Origin: Nautilus pompilius
Taxonomy: Eukaryota > Mollusca > Cephalopoda > Nautilida > Nautilidae
Length of the DNA stretch: 64,000 nucleotides
NCBI GenBank assembly: GCA_018389105.1
Contig: JACATO010000059.1
Location: forward strand, 372,001-436,000
Direction: 5' to 3'
The notes below the pieces were generated by a model. The model did not search any database. It worked only from the letters and a program-made list of their open reading frames with translations, and was not told the origin of the DNA. Of the stretch, positions 1 through 13,500 are shown one piece after another (position 1 is the first letter of the stretch; the number at the start of each line of letters is the position of its first letter). Both the position numbers and the translations under genes were made by a program.

Positions 1-3000
1 GTACACTATTTTGAGACAACAGCGTTACGTGGCTGCTATAGGAAATAAAAACGTTCTAACAGATCGTGATGCTTGAAAAGTTTTAAATTGAAATGTCTTG
101 TGTCATGAGAGCAGGGATAGACTATCTCTGGTATGCCGTGAGCCTGTGCATCGCTGTAAAATCAAAATGGAAAAGGCCACCCGTCAATGTCACTAAGGAC
201 CGAGAGTACTCCGGCTAACTGTTACAGTTGGGCCCTAACCCCGATCTCTCCCTCCGACAATGCAAACGGTTGGTAAAATGGCAGATATTTCGGTTCGAAA
301 TGAGTTTGTCTCACTAAAATCCAAATAGACATGATATAAATCAGTAGTTTGCTGGAAAAACCAACAGAAATATTTACGTGGCCAAATGGCGGCAAATAAA
401 GATTGTTCAACTGTAAGTTTAGAATTTGGATCTGGCAGGACACTACAGTTAGACATGCACATATTATCAAATACATGTCCGAAAACCCGAATCGTCGCAC
501 CAGAGTTAAACATGTAAAGTTAATTTACAAACAATAACTCTCTCTTCCTATATGTTCAAGTTCTTGGCTCAGCCTTTAACAATAAAACTCCTTACATCTT
601 GATTTTCTTTCAACTATGGCGAGTTTACCAATAAGATCTCAAAATCAGTCAAATTTTCAGTTTCCTTATCTGGCGAACCTTTTGATGAGGTCTCTACAGA
701 TCCGAAACACAAGGGAATAAGAAACAGCGACAAAATTTTGTGTTACTAGTCTCATTCCGAAAAGTTGCGTTACCCGTTTTACAACTCAAGCCTATCATTA
801 CTCTCACTAATAGTTGTATCATTAATGATACGCTACTTTTGAAATTCCCTATAGAAGTTGGTTCGTGCCACGGTGCTAGAGATCTTTATTAAACTGGTAT
901 CTGGTAAGGATTCATAATAAGTAATAATTTAGAAAAGTTCTAAAGATAGGCTTCTATTACCAGATAAACACGCAGCAAGAATATCTTCATATTCAGATAA
1001 ACGAGATTAATAAGAGAATGAAAACCTGTATTTTCTTTCACTTCCTGAAGATTGCTTACGAGCTTCTTTATGAAAAATAAAAGATTTGCAACACTGGTAG
1101 CCATTTTAGTTCCACTTTCGCAAATCAAGGTTTTGGTGGATCTGCAACAGCTATTGTTTCGCGCCAGTAGAGTTAACCACTTTTAGCCAGCATCTATCAG
1201 GCAAAAGTGTACAATTGTTGCCTTTCCAAATGTATTTAGTTTGTTCTATCAAGATCGACACTTTACTGAGAATTTTCAATTGTTGTTGTTTCTAAAAGAG
1301 TAGTTTTCAGGCTGGGGTCGTTAGTTTGCATCTTCGGAAGATATCCACAAAATTTAACCAATGTTTATAACTTTTCTTATAAACCATTCTTCCACTAGTG
1401 TTAATACTGTTGTATCTTTGCACTGCCTCCAGATAATTTTCTTTGCTAAATCACCACTTAGGGATCTCAGACGGCTGTGTACCTTACACTTAAAATCTTC
1501 TTCCTTTTTTTTATTTAAATTTAATTTACGTGATGAAAGTGGTCTCGTACTCAGTTTAGTTTAATTTCAATACTTTGAGATGTTTATCCTTATTAAGGAC
1601 AGCTTACAAATTAATTCTATTAAAACTAATATTCTAAGAGATTCTCAGCAGGGTTTCAGACTGAAGACTCTTGACAAACAGATCGAAATTTCTGGAAGAC
1701 ATAACCAAGTTAATGCTAAAAATAGAGTTCATATTGCTAACTTAATTTCATTAAGGTTTTTGAGATTGTTCCACGTAAAGATGATAAAAGTTATCAAAGA
1801 AATGGGTCTTTGTCGTACACGTTATATTATATTAATGTTCAGCTTGGGGTCCTCTCTTAATCTTGATTTATATAAAGGATACTGTGGTCGACGTAAATAT
1901 TAATAAATCTGCAGAGAACAGAACTTTCATGTCAAAGTTTATTCAGAAAAATAACGAAATAGATTACCCTAAAATTGTATTCAAATGGTTAATAAAGTAG
2001 AAAGTTTAGTTTAATACTATGCAAATCTATAATTATTCAAACAAGAAATAGTAATCATTTTAGTTATTATATGGCAGGTATTAAACTAAAAATTGTACTT
2101 TCAGAGAAAGATGCAGAAATTATAATTTAAAAATCTTCAATCTACAGAGCGCATAGCTTTTCGGCTGCCCACAAGCCTAATAGAAGCAAAGTTAGGAATA
2201 ATTAACCGAAATGTGAAATACAAAACCAAAGAAGTTTCGTCGCGATTATATAAAGTCCACACCTTGAATTATTGTTCAGGTATGGGCCCTATTTAAGACA
2301 GGATGCTGAAATGTTAGAGAGAGTTTGGCATGTTTTATATAACGCTGAGTGATTTTTAAAAAAATTATATTTATCTTGTTTAGTTTATACACAATTGAGT
2401 GGAACCTGTTGGAGAGATTTTCAAAAATAATTAGTCTTCTTTATAATAATTATCAAAGTAGACAATCATCACCTTTAAAATACTAAAAGACCTGCTTCTC
2501 ACACTCACACAATCAGCAATTTGATTGTAAGTTGCCCCGTGATTATATTTTTGTAGTAATAGCCTAACTAATTTAAAAATCGAATCGATTGGCAAGACCA
2601 TACTGAAACATTTTAAATGCAGCATAAAATATCCAGAGACGATAATTTCTGCTTGATTATGTCTGCATTAATATTCGGTATCAAGACGTGTTCATTTAGT
2701 CACGGAGTTACTGATATTACGAACGGTCTACTAGACAAATTTGTGCATCAAAGCGTTGATTAATTCAAGATCCAGCTAAATGGACATTACTGGAATCTTG
2801 TATTAGGTGACCAGGTGTGGTGGCTTTCTGCTTAACTACTATATTACATTATTTACGATCTATCTGACCGACATTCACGTCGTGGAAACACTTCGGAATA
2901 CTACAGAGTACATCGCATGTTATTCGTTAATGGAAAAATTATATATTTATGGTCTCTCTTTTTTAGAATTCTTTTCCCCAAACTTAATTTACAGCGATGT

Positions 3001-3690
3001 GCTTTTGTCGTCTTTTAGTACACACGATTCCACAAGTATCATGCGAGTCGGTGTGTATTTATTACTACAACTTCTCACTCCAGTTGTCCCATACACCGTT
3101 GGGGGCATCTCGAGAGGTGTACTGCTGCTACTACTGCACCGGACCAGAAACTTCTCATTAATATATTATACACATATATAACTGTTCGGAACCCATGGGT
3201 AAAATAGAAAAAGCCCTTTCTTTTCTATTTTAGATGTATAAATGTCTTCAATACATCACCTTGCAGTCTGTAAAGAGATATCATTAACATAATATAGAGA
3301 TGAAGATTAGTTTTAGAAAGAAGTAAACTTAATTGGCCGCGATGGTGGCAATCTTTAGAAAACAGAAGAAAAAGGTGCGGGGTTTTTTCTTCTTTTAGAA
3401 TGGTTTCACCTGTGTTTTTTTTTTTTTTTTTGCTAGCTACTAATTCAATGGATGCTTTTTACAGGAGCAGTGTCCGTGAAGCGGGACAGATATCCCAGAC
3501 TTTTTATGGGTGCCCCTCCTTCTCCTCCTCTCTTTTTTAGCTGGGGGCTCTCTTCATTGTTATAATGTATAACTGCTAACTTCGCATTGTAATTATTATC
3601 TGAACCAGTGTAGCAACACTCTGGCCTTCCATAAAGGCCCCGCTAGATATTTATTTATTTATGAGTTGTTGTTGTTGTTGTTGTCATCCT
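1..3690. other. 5' flank, no gene recognised
   Basis: I see no conserved protein, RNA gene or element end here. Open frames of up to 124 codons exist (for example 1580-1903 and 2807-3181 on plus), but they have low-complexity or hydrophobic composition, no recognisable motif and no splice context. The first 1.4 kb has more CpG than most of the window. A 16-bp perfect palindrome lies at 816-831, and a poly-T tract lies near 3415-3432. Confidence 0.5.
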
Positions 3691-3719
3691 TATTTGTGAA
3701 TGAAGGCGAATCAGAGGAG

Positions 3720-3866
3720 ACAGACCAGACCCGACCCGACCTCCTTCCTTCCCTCCCTCCCTCCCCCGCTCTTCAAAGCGAGGAGGAAGAAAACTGGTCT
3801 CCTTTCAACATGGAAGTCTTGTGGCGAGGTACCTAGCTCGGCGAGGAAGATATCTGTGCGTTACGG
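3720..3866 (+). other. Putative untranslated first exon with a short uORF
   Basis: The stretch ends at ACGG followed by GTAAGTGAGC, a near-consensus splice donor at 3867. The 5' end is unknown; the value given is nominal. It contains an upstream ATG at 3810 that opens a nine-codon frame closed by TAG at 3834-3836, in the sense ATG-GAA-GTC...ACC-TAG. If this exon joins the Kelch gene's second exon, this would be a small uORF in its 5' leader. The link is inferred from strand, order and the lack of any other plus-strand coding exon between. Confidence 0.4.
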
Positions 3867-4205
3867 GTAAGTGAGCGGCTCGGGTCGGGTGCACGTTCGA
3901 CGGGGTGCGTGTGGGCGACCCAGTCGGTCGTGGGGGACCGGGGGGGGGGAGCATCCGGCTCGGAGTTCCACCCACCTTGTCCGACCCCTCCCCCCCCCGG
4001 GCGGAATTTTATGACCCAGTTTTTATTTTTTTTGATAAAATCGAAGAACTCGACTCGGTTCGTGTCGAGTGATCGGGGGGGGGGGCCGTGGGACTTCACC
4101 CGGGAACTAGTAGTGACTTATGCCATCATCCCTCCCGCCCGTTTGTCCACCTCCAACAAGTTTAAGGAAGAGGTTTGTCGCCAACAACTGATGTGGCGGC
4201 GGGTT

Positions 4206-4230
4206 GACAGACAGACAGACAGACAGACAG
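4206..4230. repeat. (GACA)n microsatellite
   Basis: About six tandem GACA units lie at the downstream edge of the GC-rich island. Confidence 0.9.
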
Positions 4231-5719
4231 TCTGCTCGTGCTGCGTGTACTCTTAGCTGTACTCCAATTACTGACATTAAAATTAATTTACAATCGATTA
4301 ATCTGTTTCTATAAATTAAAATTACATTAATTCCCCCCCACCACGAAAATGTACCGAAACACGTAAGAGAACAGAAGATTTTGTTATACAACAAATGAGT
4401 CAGCGATAAACAGTTTTTTTTTTTTTAAAAAAAAATTTTAGTCCTTTTCTCTTTTTCCCCTGAAAGAAAAAGACTCCCTGACTTTGTCATTGCTGTGATC
4501 GAATAAAGATATTGCTAATTTCCATTCATTTGCAAAAAGAGATCGTGGAAATTTATAATTAACATTTTAAATGGGGACTTAGTCTAATTGCCAATTTTTT
4601 ATTTCAACAAACCGCATCTCATTAGACCTTACATCCTCTCCATTGATATGAAATTTTCATATTTATTGTTATAAAACAGGCAACTAACCACATTTAACAG
4701 CTGATGTCTGTCATAAGGGAGAAAAATGTTTACGAATTATTGTTCAATCTCTGCTGGAAAAACAGCTGTCCTGTTGTTTTCTATTACTGTTTAAATAAAA
4801 GCTCTGATTTTAATTTTATCGGTAACTTTGCAGACATAAGGAGAAAATATGTATGACTTGGACTATTTTTTTTTTTCCGAATCATGTCAGTCAGTCAGGC
4901 TCAGTCGTATGCTTAAAGTTTTGCTGAGAGATAATTAGCCGCAACTTAGCTCTTCCAGCTGTCTTATTGTCATTGGGATTGTGTTAATCCACATGTACAA
5001 AATTAAAATGTAGTGATGACATGCTTAATAGACCAAAGAAAAGTTGTTTGTTTAAACAATGTTTTTTTTTTTAATTTTCATAGTTTTTGCCTGTTACAAG
5101 ACCTTATCTCTATTTTTTTTTCATAATGTTTCCTTTTCTGTATATTCATTTAAACATTTTAAATGTGAATTTTAGTACTTGTGCATAAGAATTCTGGCAT
5201 TTATTTAACTTATAAATATTTTTATAAATAAAGCTGTACTGTAGGGAATTCAGTAATTTTTTTTAAAATTTGATAGGAAATAGCAAACTTCCAAGCCAGG
5301 TTACTTATGAATATTTTAAAACAATTATCTTTTCTTTGTCTTAGTTACTGAAATTATTCAATTTATAAAAATGGAAGATCATATTTGACACAGACCATAC
5401 TCTGATTCTATTGGTAAGGTTTGATTTACCTTTGTTATTTTAATGAATCATGAAACAACAATGTTGTTTTAAAATGCTAATTGTGCTACTGAAAATTTAT
5501 TTAGAATTTTTATGAAAAACTCTTTCTGAGTTTCAATTTTTGTTGATGGCTTAGACAATTCATAATTATTCTTCCAGCATTTTGTTGTTGTTTATGTTTT
5601 TACTAATTTTTGTGTTCAAATGGTGAAAACTCTTAATAGTTATGCAAAATAAAAAACTGATGTAGATTTATGTAAGCCACTAAAACATTGAAGCACAAGA
5701 GGTTACTTAGTGGTGGTGG

Positions 5720-5975
5720 TGGTGGTTTCATTTTTTAACCCAGTAACATAGGCCAGAACCCAGAACATTAGGCAGGCAGGCGCTTGACATAAAGTGCCTG
5801 GCATGCTCTGATTTTCACCAACCTAATAAACCTAGCAAAATCCTCTGCCTTCGTTTTTTTATGTGGGAGGAAACCAAGGTGCCCAAAAGAAACTTATACA
5901 GCCAGCTGGTGAAGGAGAGCAAGAAGAAACTATGTTATGATGGTTGTATCTCTGCAAGAATCCAATTTGGGTTCT
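5720..5975 (+). repeat. SINE-like dispersed repeat copy
   Basis: This copy shares a core with 10395-10565 (reverse orientation): GAGGAAACC, then CAGCC(A/G)GCTGGTGAA or a close variant, then GAGCAAGAAGAAACT(A/G)TG. More diverged stretches at 32600-32850 and 34770-35010 carry a similar layout. I found no tRNA-like A and B boxes, so the class is uncertain. It starts with a short GGT run at 5712-5727. Confidence 0.45.
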
Positions 5976-6149
5976 CAATTATAGCAGTCCAGTAGTCTAC
6001 CACAAGATTTTGACTACTGCATTGTCCATTTTTAAAACTGAAACGGTACACTTTACCACAATACGATACATCATGCATTAAAGGAAAATATTATTCTGGT
6101 CAAATGATTAACTGATGTTCTATTTACAAATTATTTCTTCTTACATCTA

Positions 6150-8450
6150 AGTAAGCTTCAAGTTCATTTTTATAAGTATCAAAATATCAGCATTATCTGG
6201 GTGAAGATTTGCCTTTTGTGCAGTTACAATCTCCCCAGCTGTCAAAAATACAATTTCACTGGATGCTGATGTAGCAGGTATGGCCAAGATACATTTGGCT
6301 AGTTTGGCCAGGTGTAGATATTAGGTTGTTACAAACGTTTTTTCAGTCTTTTTTACTGCAACAACAAGACTTCGTATCGTTGCTAACTGAAGTTTATTAA
6401 TTAAAGTAAGTTCCATTACAATCAATACACCTTTGCCAACAAGATACAAGTGCATTTATACCATTTTGAAAATATTTGGATTTCTTGAGTTGATAAAACT
6501 GTTGGAAGGCAGTTTCATTTGCTGCTTGGTTGGAGAAGGATTTCATGTGGAGGAAGCTGTCGAGGGGTTTGAAAAGGTGTGGTCTGTGGGAGAAAGGTCT
6601 GGTGAATAGGCTGGGTGAGGGAGAACTCTGTACCCACAACGCATTCAGTTTCTGAGTCACTTCTGCAACATGAGGACAAGCATCATCGTGAAGCAGCCTC
6701 TTCGACTCACCAATGCCAGCTGTCATTGGGAGAGTTTCTGATGAACGATGTTTAATTCATGACAGGTACCTTTCCGCTGTGATGGTTTCACCAGGTTGCA
6801 AGAAGTTATAGTGGATGACACAAGTTGCAGTCCACCAGAGAGTGACCAAGGCCTTTTGGTGTAGGCTGGATTTTGGAATGTGGTTAACACCTTGTCTCTG
6901 TCGAGCCACTGTGGTGATCGTTTGCGATTGTTGTAAAGGATCCATTTTTCAACACACCTAATGATTCGGCCAAAAAATGGGTCATTTTTGTTTCTTATGA
7001 CAAGCAAAGAGCAGATCTCCAATCAACGATTTTGTTGTTGTTCATTAAACTCGTAAGGCACCCACTTATCAAGCTTTTTCACCTGGCTGATTGCATCAAG
7101 ATGCCCGGAAACAGTTACAGTGCTTATGCCAAGCTCCCCAGCAATTCCTCATTTTCTTAGATTGGCTTCAACTGAGGCTTTCAGATTGTTGTCATCACAG
7201 CTGGAAGGACATCTGCTACATTTCTTATCTTCGAGGCTCACAGCTCCTGATCAAAACTTTGCAAACCATCGTTGTACTGTGCACTCATTTGCTGTGTCCT
7301 CGCCCCATGCCTGCTTAATGTTACGAGTTGCCTCACTTTGTGGCCTAGTTTGAATTCGTGAAGCAAAATGGCATGAAAGACTTTTCTCTCCCTGCTTCAC
7401 TCAGAACCCTGAAACAAATGTCCATTTTATGATTTTTATGAGGGTAGGTTTTGCATAATTTATACCAAAGCACTCGCTACAAAATGATATATAACTTATC
7501 TACATACACCTTCACAGGTATGAAAAAAAATGAACCCCAAATTAGCATAATATAGAAACCAACAAAACTTTTGTAATGACATTATACTTTTGCACATAAG
7601 ATTTTAATTAATCCAAAGGATTACTATCAAGTGAAACACAGAGTTCTGTTTTATATTGGTATACTTCATTTTCAATTTTTTCCTGAAATGACTCTCCTAG
7701 AACATTGCTGGTAATGAATTTGGCTAGATTGGATCTGCAAAATGTATCCCTGGCTCTTGCTTTATAGGCGAGCTAGTAACTGGCTCAACAGAATGCGTTT
7801 TCTCAACTGGCTCAGCTTTCATATATGTGTATACAATAATAAAAAAAATTAGTTTTGTAATGTGTTTTTAAATATAAAAGTAAACTACTACTAACTTTTG
7901 ACAAACATTCTGAAATTAGATAAATTGGTAATTTTTTCATTTTATTTTTTAAAATATATAAAGTAATGTAAACTTGAATTTTTGTTACTATATTTTGAAA
8001 TAAGTTGAAGATCAACAGCCTTAGTGATCTTTTCAAGTTTCCTCACTGGGTTAACATACATGTGTTGTCTATCTTCATCACTGATAAAAGGTAGAGGGTT
8101 GAGCAGGAAGTTCCAAATACTTTCATCTTCATATCTTGGTAATGCAAGTAGCCTGTTCAACTTCTTGGAAATGTGCATAGTCATCTAGATGTTGGGATAC
8201 AGCCTTCTTGATTGTGTTTTTGAATGGCAATATCAAAGAGACAGGAGCTAGGCTGTTGGCATCACACAATAAGGTAGATTGTTTTCATTGGCTTCATAGT
8301 GTCTGTAGTCGTCTCACTGTTATTTGAAGTTTTGAATAAAATGACCATATCCTTCAAGTCCTTTCAAACTTCCTTTGACATCAGGGTTGTCCAGGCTTTA
8401 GCAGAGCACTTCTCTAGCATATTAAATGTACTGTTTCATCTTGCTTAAAC
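6150..8450 (-). pseudogene. Relic hAT (BED-type) transposase, split by a mariner
   Basis: On the minus strand, 6318 down to about 6150 reads as the conserved C-terminal hAT dimerisation region: LAKLAKCILAIPATSASSE, followed by the characteristic KANLHPDN. Upstream sequence (7587-8450) continues in the same direction with a plausible transposase body, for example FQEKIENEV near 7690 and LLPFKNTIKKA-like text near 8220. It is riddled with stops and shifts. The two parts are separated by the mariner at 6321-7584. The extreme 5' part and the terminal repeats were not found, so the outer limits are approximate. Confidence 0.6.
6321..7584 (-). mobile_element. Full-length mariner (irritans-type) copy, inactive
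   Basis: This is a 1,264-bp element flanked by TA at 6319-6320 and 7585-7586. The right-hand terminal sequence reads TTAGGTTGTTACAA (plus, 6321). The other end is a diverged version, about 10 of 14 matching. The minus strand encodes a broken mariner transposase with the pieces IPKSSLHQKALVTLWW, LLHDDACPHVAEV (second catalytic Asp) and a C-terminal WQRCIDCNGTYFN ending at 6397. The third catalytic region is scrambled where YSPDLSPTDYH is expected, and there are several frameshifts. The same family is present at 41022-42105 in the other orientation. Confidence 0.85.
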
Positions 8451-10394
8451 TTCCATAATTAACTTTTTGGGGGGGCCATTGGTTTTGTTATTCTTCTTAC
8501 ATAAGCAAGCACACAATCAGCTATTCCTTTTCAAAGTTACATAAATAGCCCTTGACAGCCCAAGAAAAATTCTCACTCGAACTTCATTATACAAAGATGG
8601 AATCACACTATTTCATTGGTATGGCTTTGAGTGCAGGTATCTTGGATTTAAAACCTCAATCAGAAACAGCCTAAGGTCATGGGCAATAAAAATGCTGATT
8701 TGTCTAGTTATTTGTTATGCACAGTTGGAGTTAATTCATAGTTTCTACAATGAATTAAGTGAGTTAACCTTAATTGGTTTGATCCCAATGTTGCACTTGA
8801 ACCGGAGACTACCACACTGTCACTGCTCAAACTGGAGTTGTCCTAGCATGTTACTTTATAGTGGTGTCATAGATGAGTGCTTATATTCATTGTTCTCCTG
8901 AATGACTTAGCATCACAAAGTGTTTCTCACACATCACAATGTCTCTGCCTGTTTTCATTATATATATATTTTTAAATTCAAAGACTTTTCAAACTTTAGA
9001 TTATTTTCATGCTTCCACTTTGCTTTCACGTTTCAATATGGCCAATGACATGTGGCTTTCAAGTCTAAAATTGCGGGCTCAGAATTCTGTACAGCTAGCT
9101 TCTGATTACTCTAAATTACTATATGGAAAGCACCAAAAGAGCGAGCACCAGTCAAAAGCAAGTGATTTCGCACATCTGTTGGTGCATATTTAATTTTTTA
9201 ATTTAGCTATGTTAGTTTACCAGTCTGAGCATTTATGTATACATTTTTATTGGCAAAATGACCAATATGCCTAGATTTCCCATGCAGTCAGTCTTCTGTT
9301 CACACACTATTTTTCTCCATACAGACCTCATACTTAGTTAATAAAGTCTAGATGTCATTGTCTCACAGTTCAATGTGTTGTATATATATATGCTGAAAAA
9401 TTTAAGATTTCAGTTTTAAAAAAAATAATTTTTTCATACAAAGAATATTACTAACTGAAAAACATTTATCAGCTAATTTAAAATTAATTTTTTATGAAAA
9501 ATATTCTATATAAAAATGGTTAAACTTTTTAAAAAATTTGCTGCATAACTTTGGCTGGTTTGTGAACGTTAACAAAGTGCATTATTGATATCTCTAATTT
9601 TTAACCAATGATTTGTGTGTGTTTAATTGAAATAATCTGTAATTTAATAAAACATGGAATTTTCCAGGTTTAGGAAAGGAATATGAGTGTCAGGCAATGA
9701 ATGTTCTTTAATAATTTCAAGTCTTTTTGGATGATTAATTATTCTGACCACTGATTTGTCTTTAATAGGTTATCTTAAGCATTTTTTTAAAAGTTAGCAA
9801 TGTCTAATTTATTTAAATAAATTCTAATTTAAGATACTGTTTGTGTTCATTGTTGCCTTTTTAAAGTGTTTTGGGTTGATGAGATTCTAACCAAAAATGT
9901 CAGACAGGCTTGCAGCTACTGTTAACCAATATCCTGCAGACAACTCTTTGTTTTCTCTTCTTTTTTCTGTCAACTCTCTCTCTCATCACAGAAAGAAAAA
10001 AATGTTCATTTATCTCTTTACATAGTTTCATGTAAAATGGACACAGCTAATATTTCTGTTACTTTAAATAAAAGAAAAAGCCATGATATTGAAAACTCAA
10101 GTGATTTTCATATTGTTGTTGTGCATCATGTTGTTTATTGTTTGTCTATTTCTTTGATTCGTTATTAAAAATTGGTTTATTCTAAAAATAAATGATTGAT
10201 TGATTAAGATGAAAAGCCTGGTTTACATACAAGCATGTGTTCTGTTATCAGGGTGCCTTGCTACATAAAATCAGTACTTGTGATTTAAAATGGTCAAATG
10301 ATGGTATTTTGTAACTGATTTTTATAATAATATATTTCTAATTTAAAAAAAAATACAAAGTTAAGAAATCAAACTGCTGATGATAACAAGAACT

Positions 10395-10565
10395 GGTCAT
10401 TTTGAGGGGCCAAAGCTGAGGACCAGGGTTTGACACTTAGTTTTGCATACCTTCTGGCACAGTTTCTTCTTGCTCTTTTCACCGGCTGATCATGTGGGTT
10501 TCTTTCCACGTCTCTAGATGAACAGTTCTAGTAGGGATTTCCTGCCAAAGTCAGAAGTGCCGAGC
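10395..10565 (-). repeat. SINE-like dispersed repeat copy
   Basis: Read on the minus strand, it matches the core of the copy at 5720-5975 (AAGAAACC, CAGCCGGTGAA, GAGCAAGAAGAAACTGTG). It continues into GTCAAACCCTGGTCCTCAGC, a segment that resembles the downstream part of the copy at 34770-35010. Confidence 0.45.
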
Positions 10566-13500
10566 GCTTCATGGTGCAGAATAGGCAACACGCTTTAGTG
10601 GATAATTGTGGCACTACACTATCTCCATTCCAGAGCTTGGTGTACAACGTGATGACAAGAAATATGTAATTTATTCAAAATCTTTAGCACAAAAGATTAT
10701 GTGGTGTGCGTATAGATTATCTTATGCTCTGAAATCTTTCTTGAATTATTATTTATTTTATTCAGCTTGATTCCTTAGATCATTAACCAAGATTGGGAGT
10801 TTAGAAGATTAAATAATGTTAGTATTTCCAGACAGGCTCACATTACTGATGAGATAATTAATTGTATGAATTTAACTTAAACTATTTGTGATGTGGCAAA
10901 ATTTAATTTGAAGTTACTGACAGTAAATCATGGGGCACTATTTTTATGGTTGCATCGCAATTTGTGATGGTATTACAGCATTGTAGGAATCAAAATGTAG
11001 AATTTTCTGCCAAGAGTAGATCCATAGTGCGAACAAGTCTGCATAGTTCAGCATTTTTATACTAAAATAAATTCTTTTGTTTGTTTGCATTTATGTGTAT
11101 GGAATTTTTTTTTTGTTGTTTTTAGTTTAGCTTTTGACAATTTATCCAAGGTTAGAGTATTAAAAAATCAAAGATTTTAGACAATTTATGATGCTGACTA
11201 TGGTTTTTCTTTAAACATTAAAAAACAAAAATAGTAAACATGATTGTAGCTCAAATGGACGACATTGCTTCTTTTTCAGTGGCGTATAATGAAGAATAGC
11301 TATTTAGAATGAGAGCAGCAGCATATGATTTTAAATTTGCTGGCATTGCTTTTATATAATCTTCCTTCCCATTCTAAATTATTTTATTCCTCAAGCACCA
11401 GTCGATACATATGGAGTAAATCTGAAGGCTGATTCAAATGATTTGAAATAGCCCAGAAAACCATCTTCCTGTCCATCTATATTATATTGTAATAGTAGTA
11501 ACAATATCAATTATCAATTTATTTATTCACACAGATTACTTGTATATACTTGTGGTGTTCTTACCAATAAAATAATTCATAAAGCATAATGGTAAATACT
11601 TTCATGAAAAAAGTCTTAAAAATAAACTTAATCTTTTTATGTGTATGGATTTTTAACAGTTGTGTGTTCATATTCATATTTTATTGGCAAGTCCACATCT
11701 GCGTCTCATGTGTGAGTGAGTGTATATATAAATTATCAAAAATATGCTTAAATTTTAACAAAAATAAAAATACCAAAATGGAAATATAAACATGGCCATA
11801 CAAGTGATAAATAACTAAAATAAAACCCAACTAAGGCTCAAAATACTGGGAAAATAGTAATTTGTTTGTGTAGAAAGAGTTGGAGAAAACAAAACAATGA
11901 AAATTAAAATTTAGGGGAAAAGATACAAAGGAGCAGAAGTTTTATTCTCGTGGAAAATAGGGCTTATATATATATATATAAGATTTTTGGATTTACAGCA
12001 TGAACAAGATGTGGTTAATATTTTGAGATCATCCAAAACAAATTTATGATTTAAGTAAAGAGAAATGTGGTTTAAATCCATCAGATTCTTTCTAGTGGAT
12101 GGATGTAAACTGAACCACATGGATAGTCTTGCTTTGTAAGTGGCCTGATATGAACAAGTAAACGTGTGATCTGGTCTTGGATACGAATACAGTCCTTAAA
12201 CTGAAAGAGTGAACCAATTCTATTAATTGTTAGAAAGGAAACTAAGTTCCATAATGGATAAAGTAATGCAAATGTTAAGACGACTTTAACTGAAAACCCA
12301 AAAAGCAGAATGTTTAGGTATTTGAGGTAGATAGTTTTTCAATCACTTTACAGAATAGTGTTTTGTGTATATAGTAGATCTGCATCTTTTGCTGACATAA
12401 GCATTTCTAAGTATTCAAATTGAGCCATATGTGAAAGTTTTTTTTTATAAGTAGTTAAGAAGGATGGATGATGGAAACGAATTTATTAGCAACTTCATTT
12501 TAGAAAATTATTTTTTGGTATTATTCAAAAGTAATTTGTGGTACAATTAGAGAAAGTTTATACTTTTGTGATTATTAAAGAAAATACTGCATTTCATGTG
12601 CTAAAGGAAAATGAGCTTGCAGATGAGCTTTTCATGTTTTAGGTTAGTGGTGGAACAAATTTTTAATGTTGTAAAATTGGCCCTATTTTCTACATTATGA
12701 ATCCTACAAAGTGATCATGAAACATTACAGCAACTACATGCAACTTTTGATTGGGTTAGATAGCAAAATAAGGGAACAGGGGCTGAAAATGTTAAAATAC
12801 AGGCCGAAGTGAGAAAGGTAAAGAGTGCAAGCTAGCCAAAGGATACACTTAACTTTTGCGTGTTTGGATTTAACATAAGGTACAATTGACACTGAAAAGT
12901 TATAGACAAGACCCAGTTAATATTTTTTTTATTATTTCTATAGAACTCATCATTCAAAAAATTTCTGGGGATTAGGGGAGAAACCCCTGAGACCCCCTTT
13001 CACATTTATAACAAAATATAATGACTTCCTTTTTAAAACTTCCAGTATTCTATTCACTTAATTGTTATATTAACTTGAATGTTTCAGTAATTACTCTATT
13101 CAAGATAACATGTTCCTGGTGATGTAACATCACTGTTCAAAATATTCTATCTCAAGACAAAGTCATTTTCTGCAATTCAGAAAACATCCAGATATCTCTC
13201 ATTTGAATATTTCATAGGCCATGCATCCTCACAACTTTTCCCCTGTAATGTCAAAAAAATTAGGGAACTTCTGAAATATGAGTACACTTCAATTTCTCCG
13301 ACATGCACTTTTAAAATTTATAGTATATTTAACAAACTGAGTTTTTTGCTAATTGCCTTAATCCTGCATAAATAAAAATTATATATATTCCCCCCTCCCC
13401 TGTACAGTATTTTTAATCGACTTTAACATTAAACATATTTGGTATACTTTCCATAATTTTACTTCTAGCAGCCAAAAGTACTTATTGAGATACTGTTAAT

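Larger units (their letters stand above)
3690..4260 (+). promoter_or_regulatory. GC-rich, CpG-rich promoter-like island
   Basis: This is the only long GC-rich and CpG-rich stretch in an otherwise AT-rich window. It contains C-rich and G-rich runs, pyrimidine stretches (3740-3770), and G or C homopolymers around 3940-3950, 3987-3996 and 4075-4085. A strong splice donor at 3867 sits inside it. Such islands usually mark broadly active animal promoters. The next plus-strand coding exon is the Kelch gene, so I infer this is its promoter. A promoter for an unseen minus-strand gene cannot be excluded. Confidence 0.5.

Noticed and set aside
1580..3181. Plus-strand ORFs of 107 and 124 aa
   Set aside because: No recognisable domain, no splice context, and composition typical of AT-rich noise.
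3833..4256. Overlapping ORFs on both strands in the GC-rich island (88, 115 and 95 aa)
   Set aside because: Proline/glycine-rich translation comes from the G and C runs. There is no family motif, both strands are equally open, and one frame reads through a GACA microsatellite.
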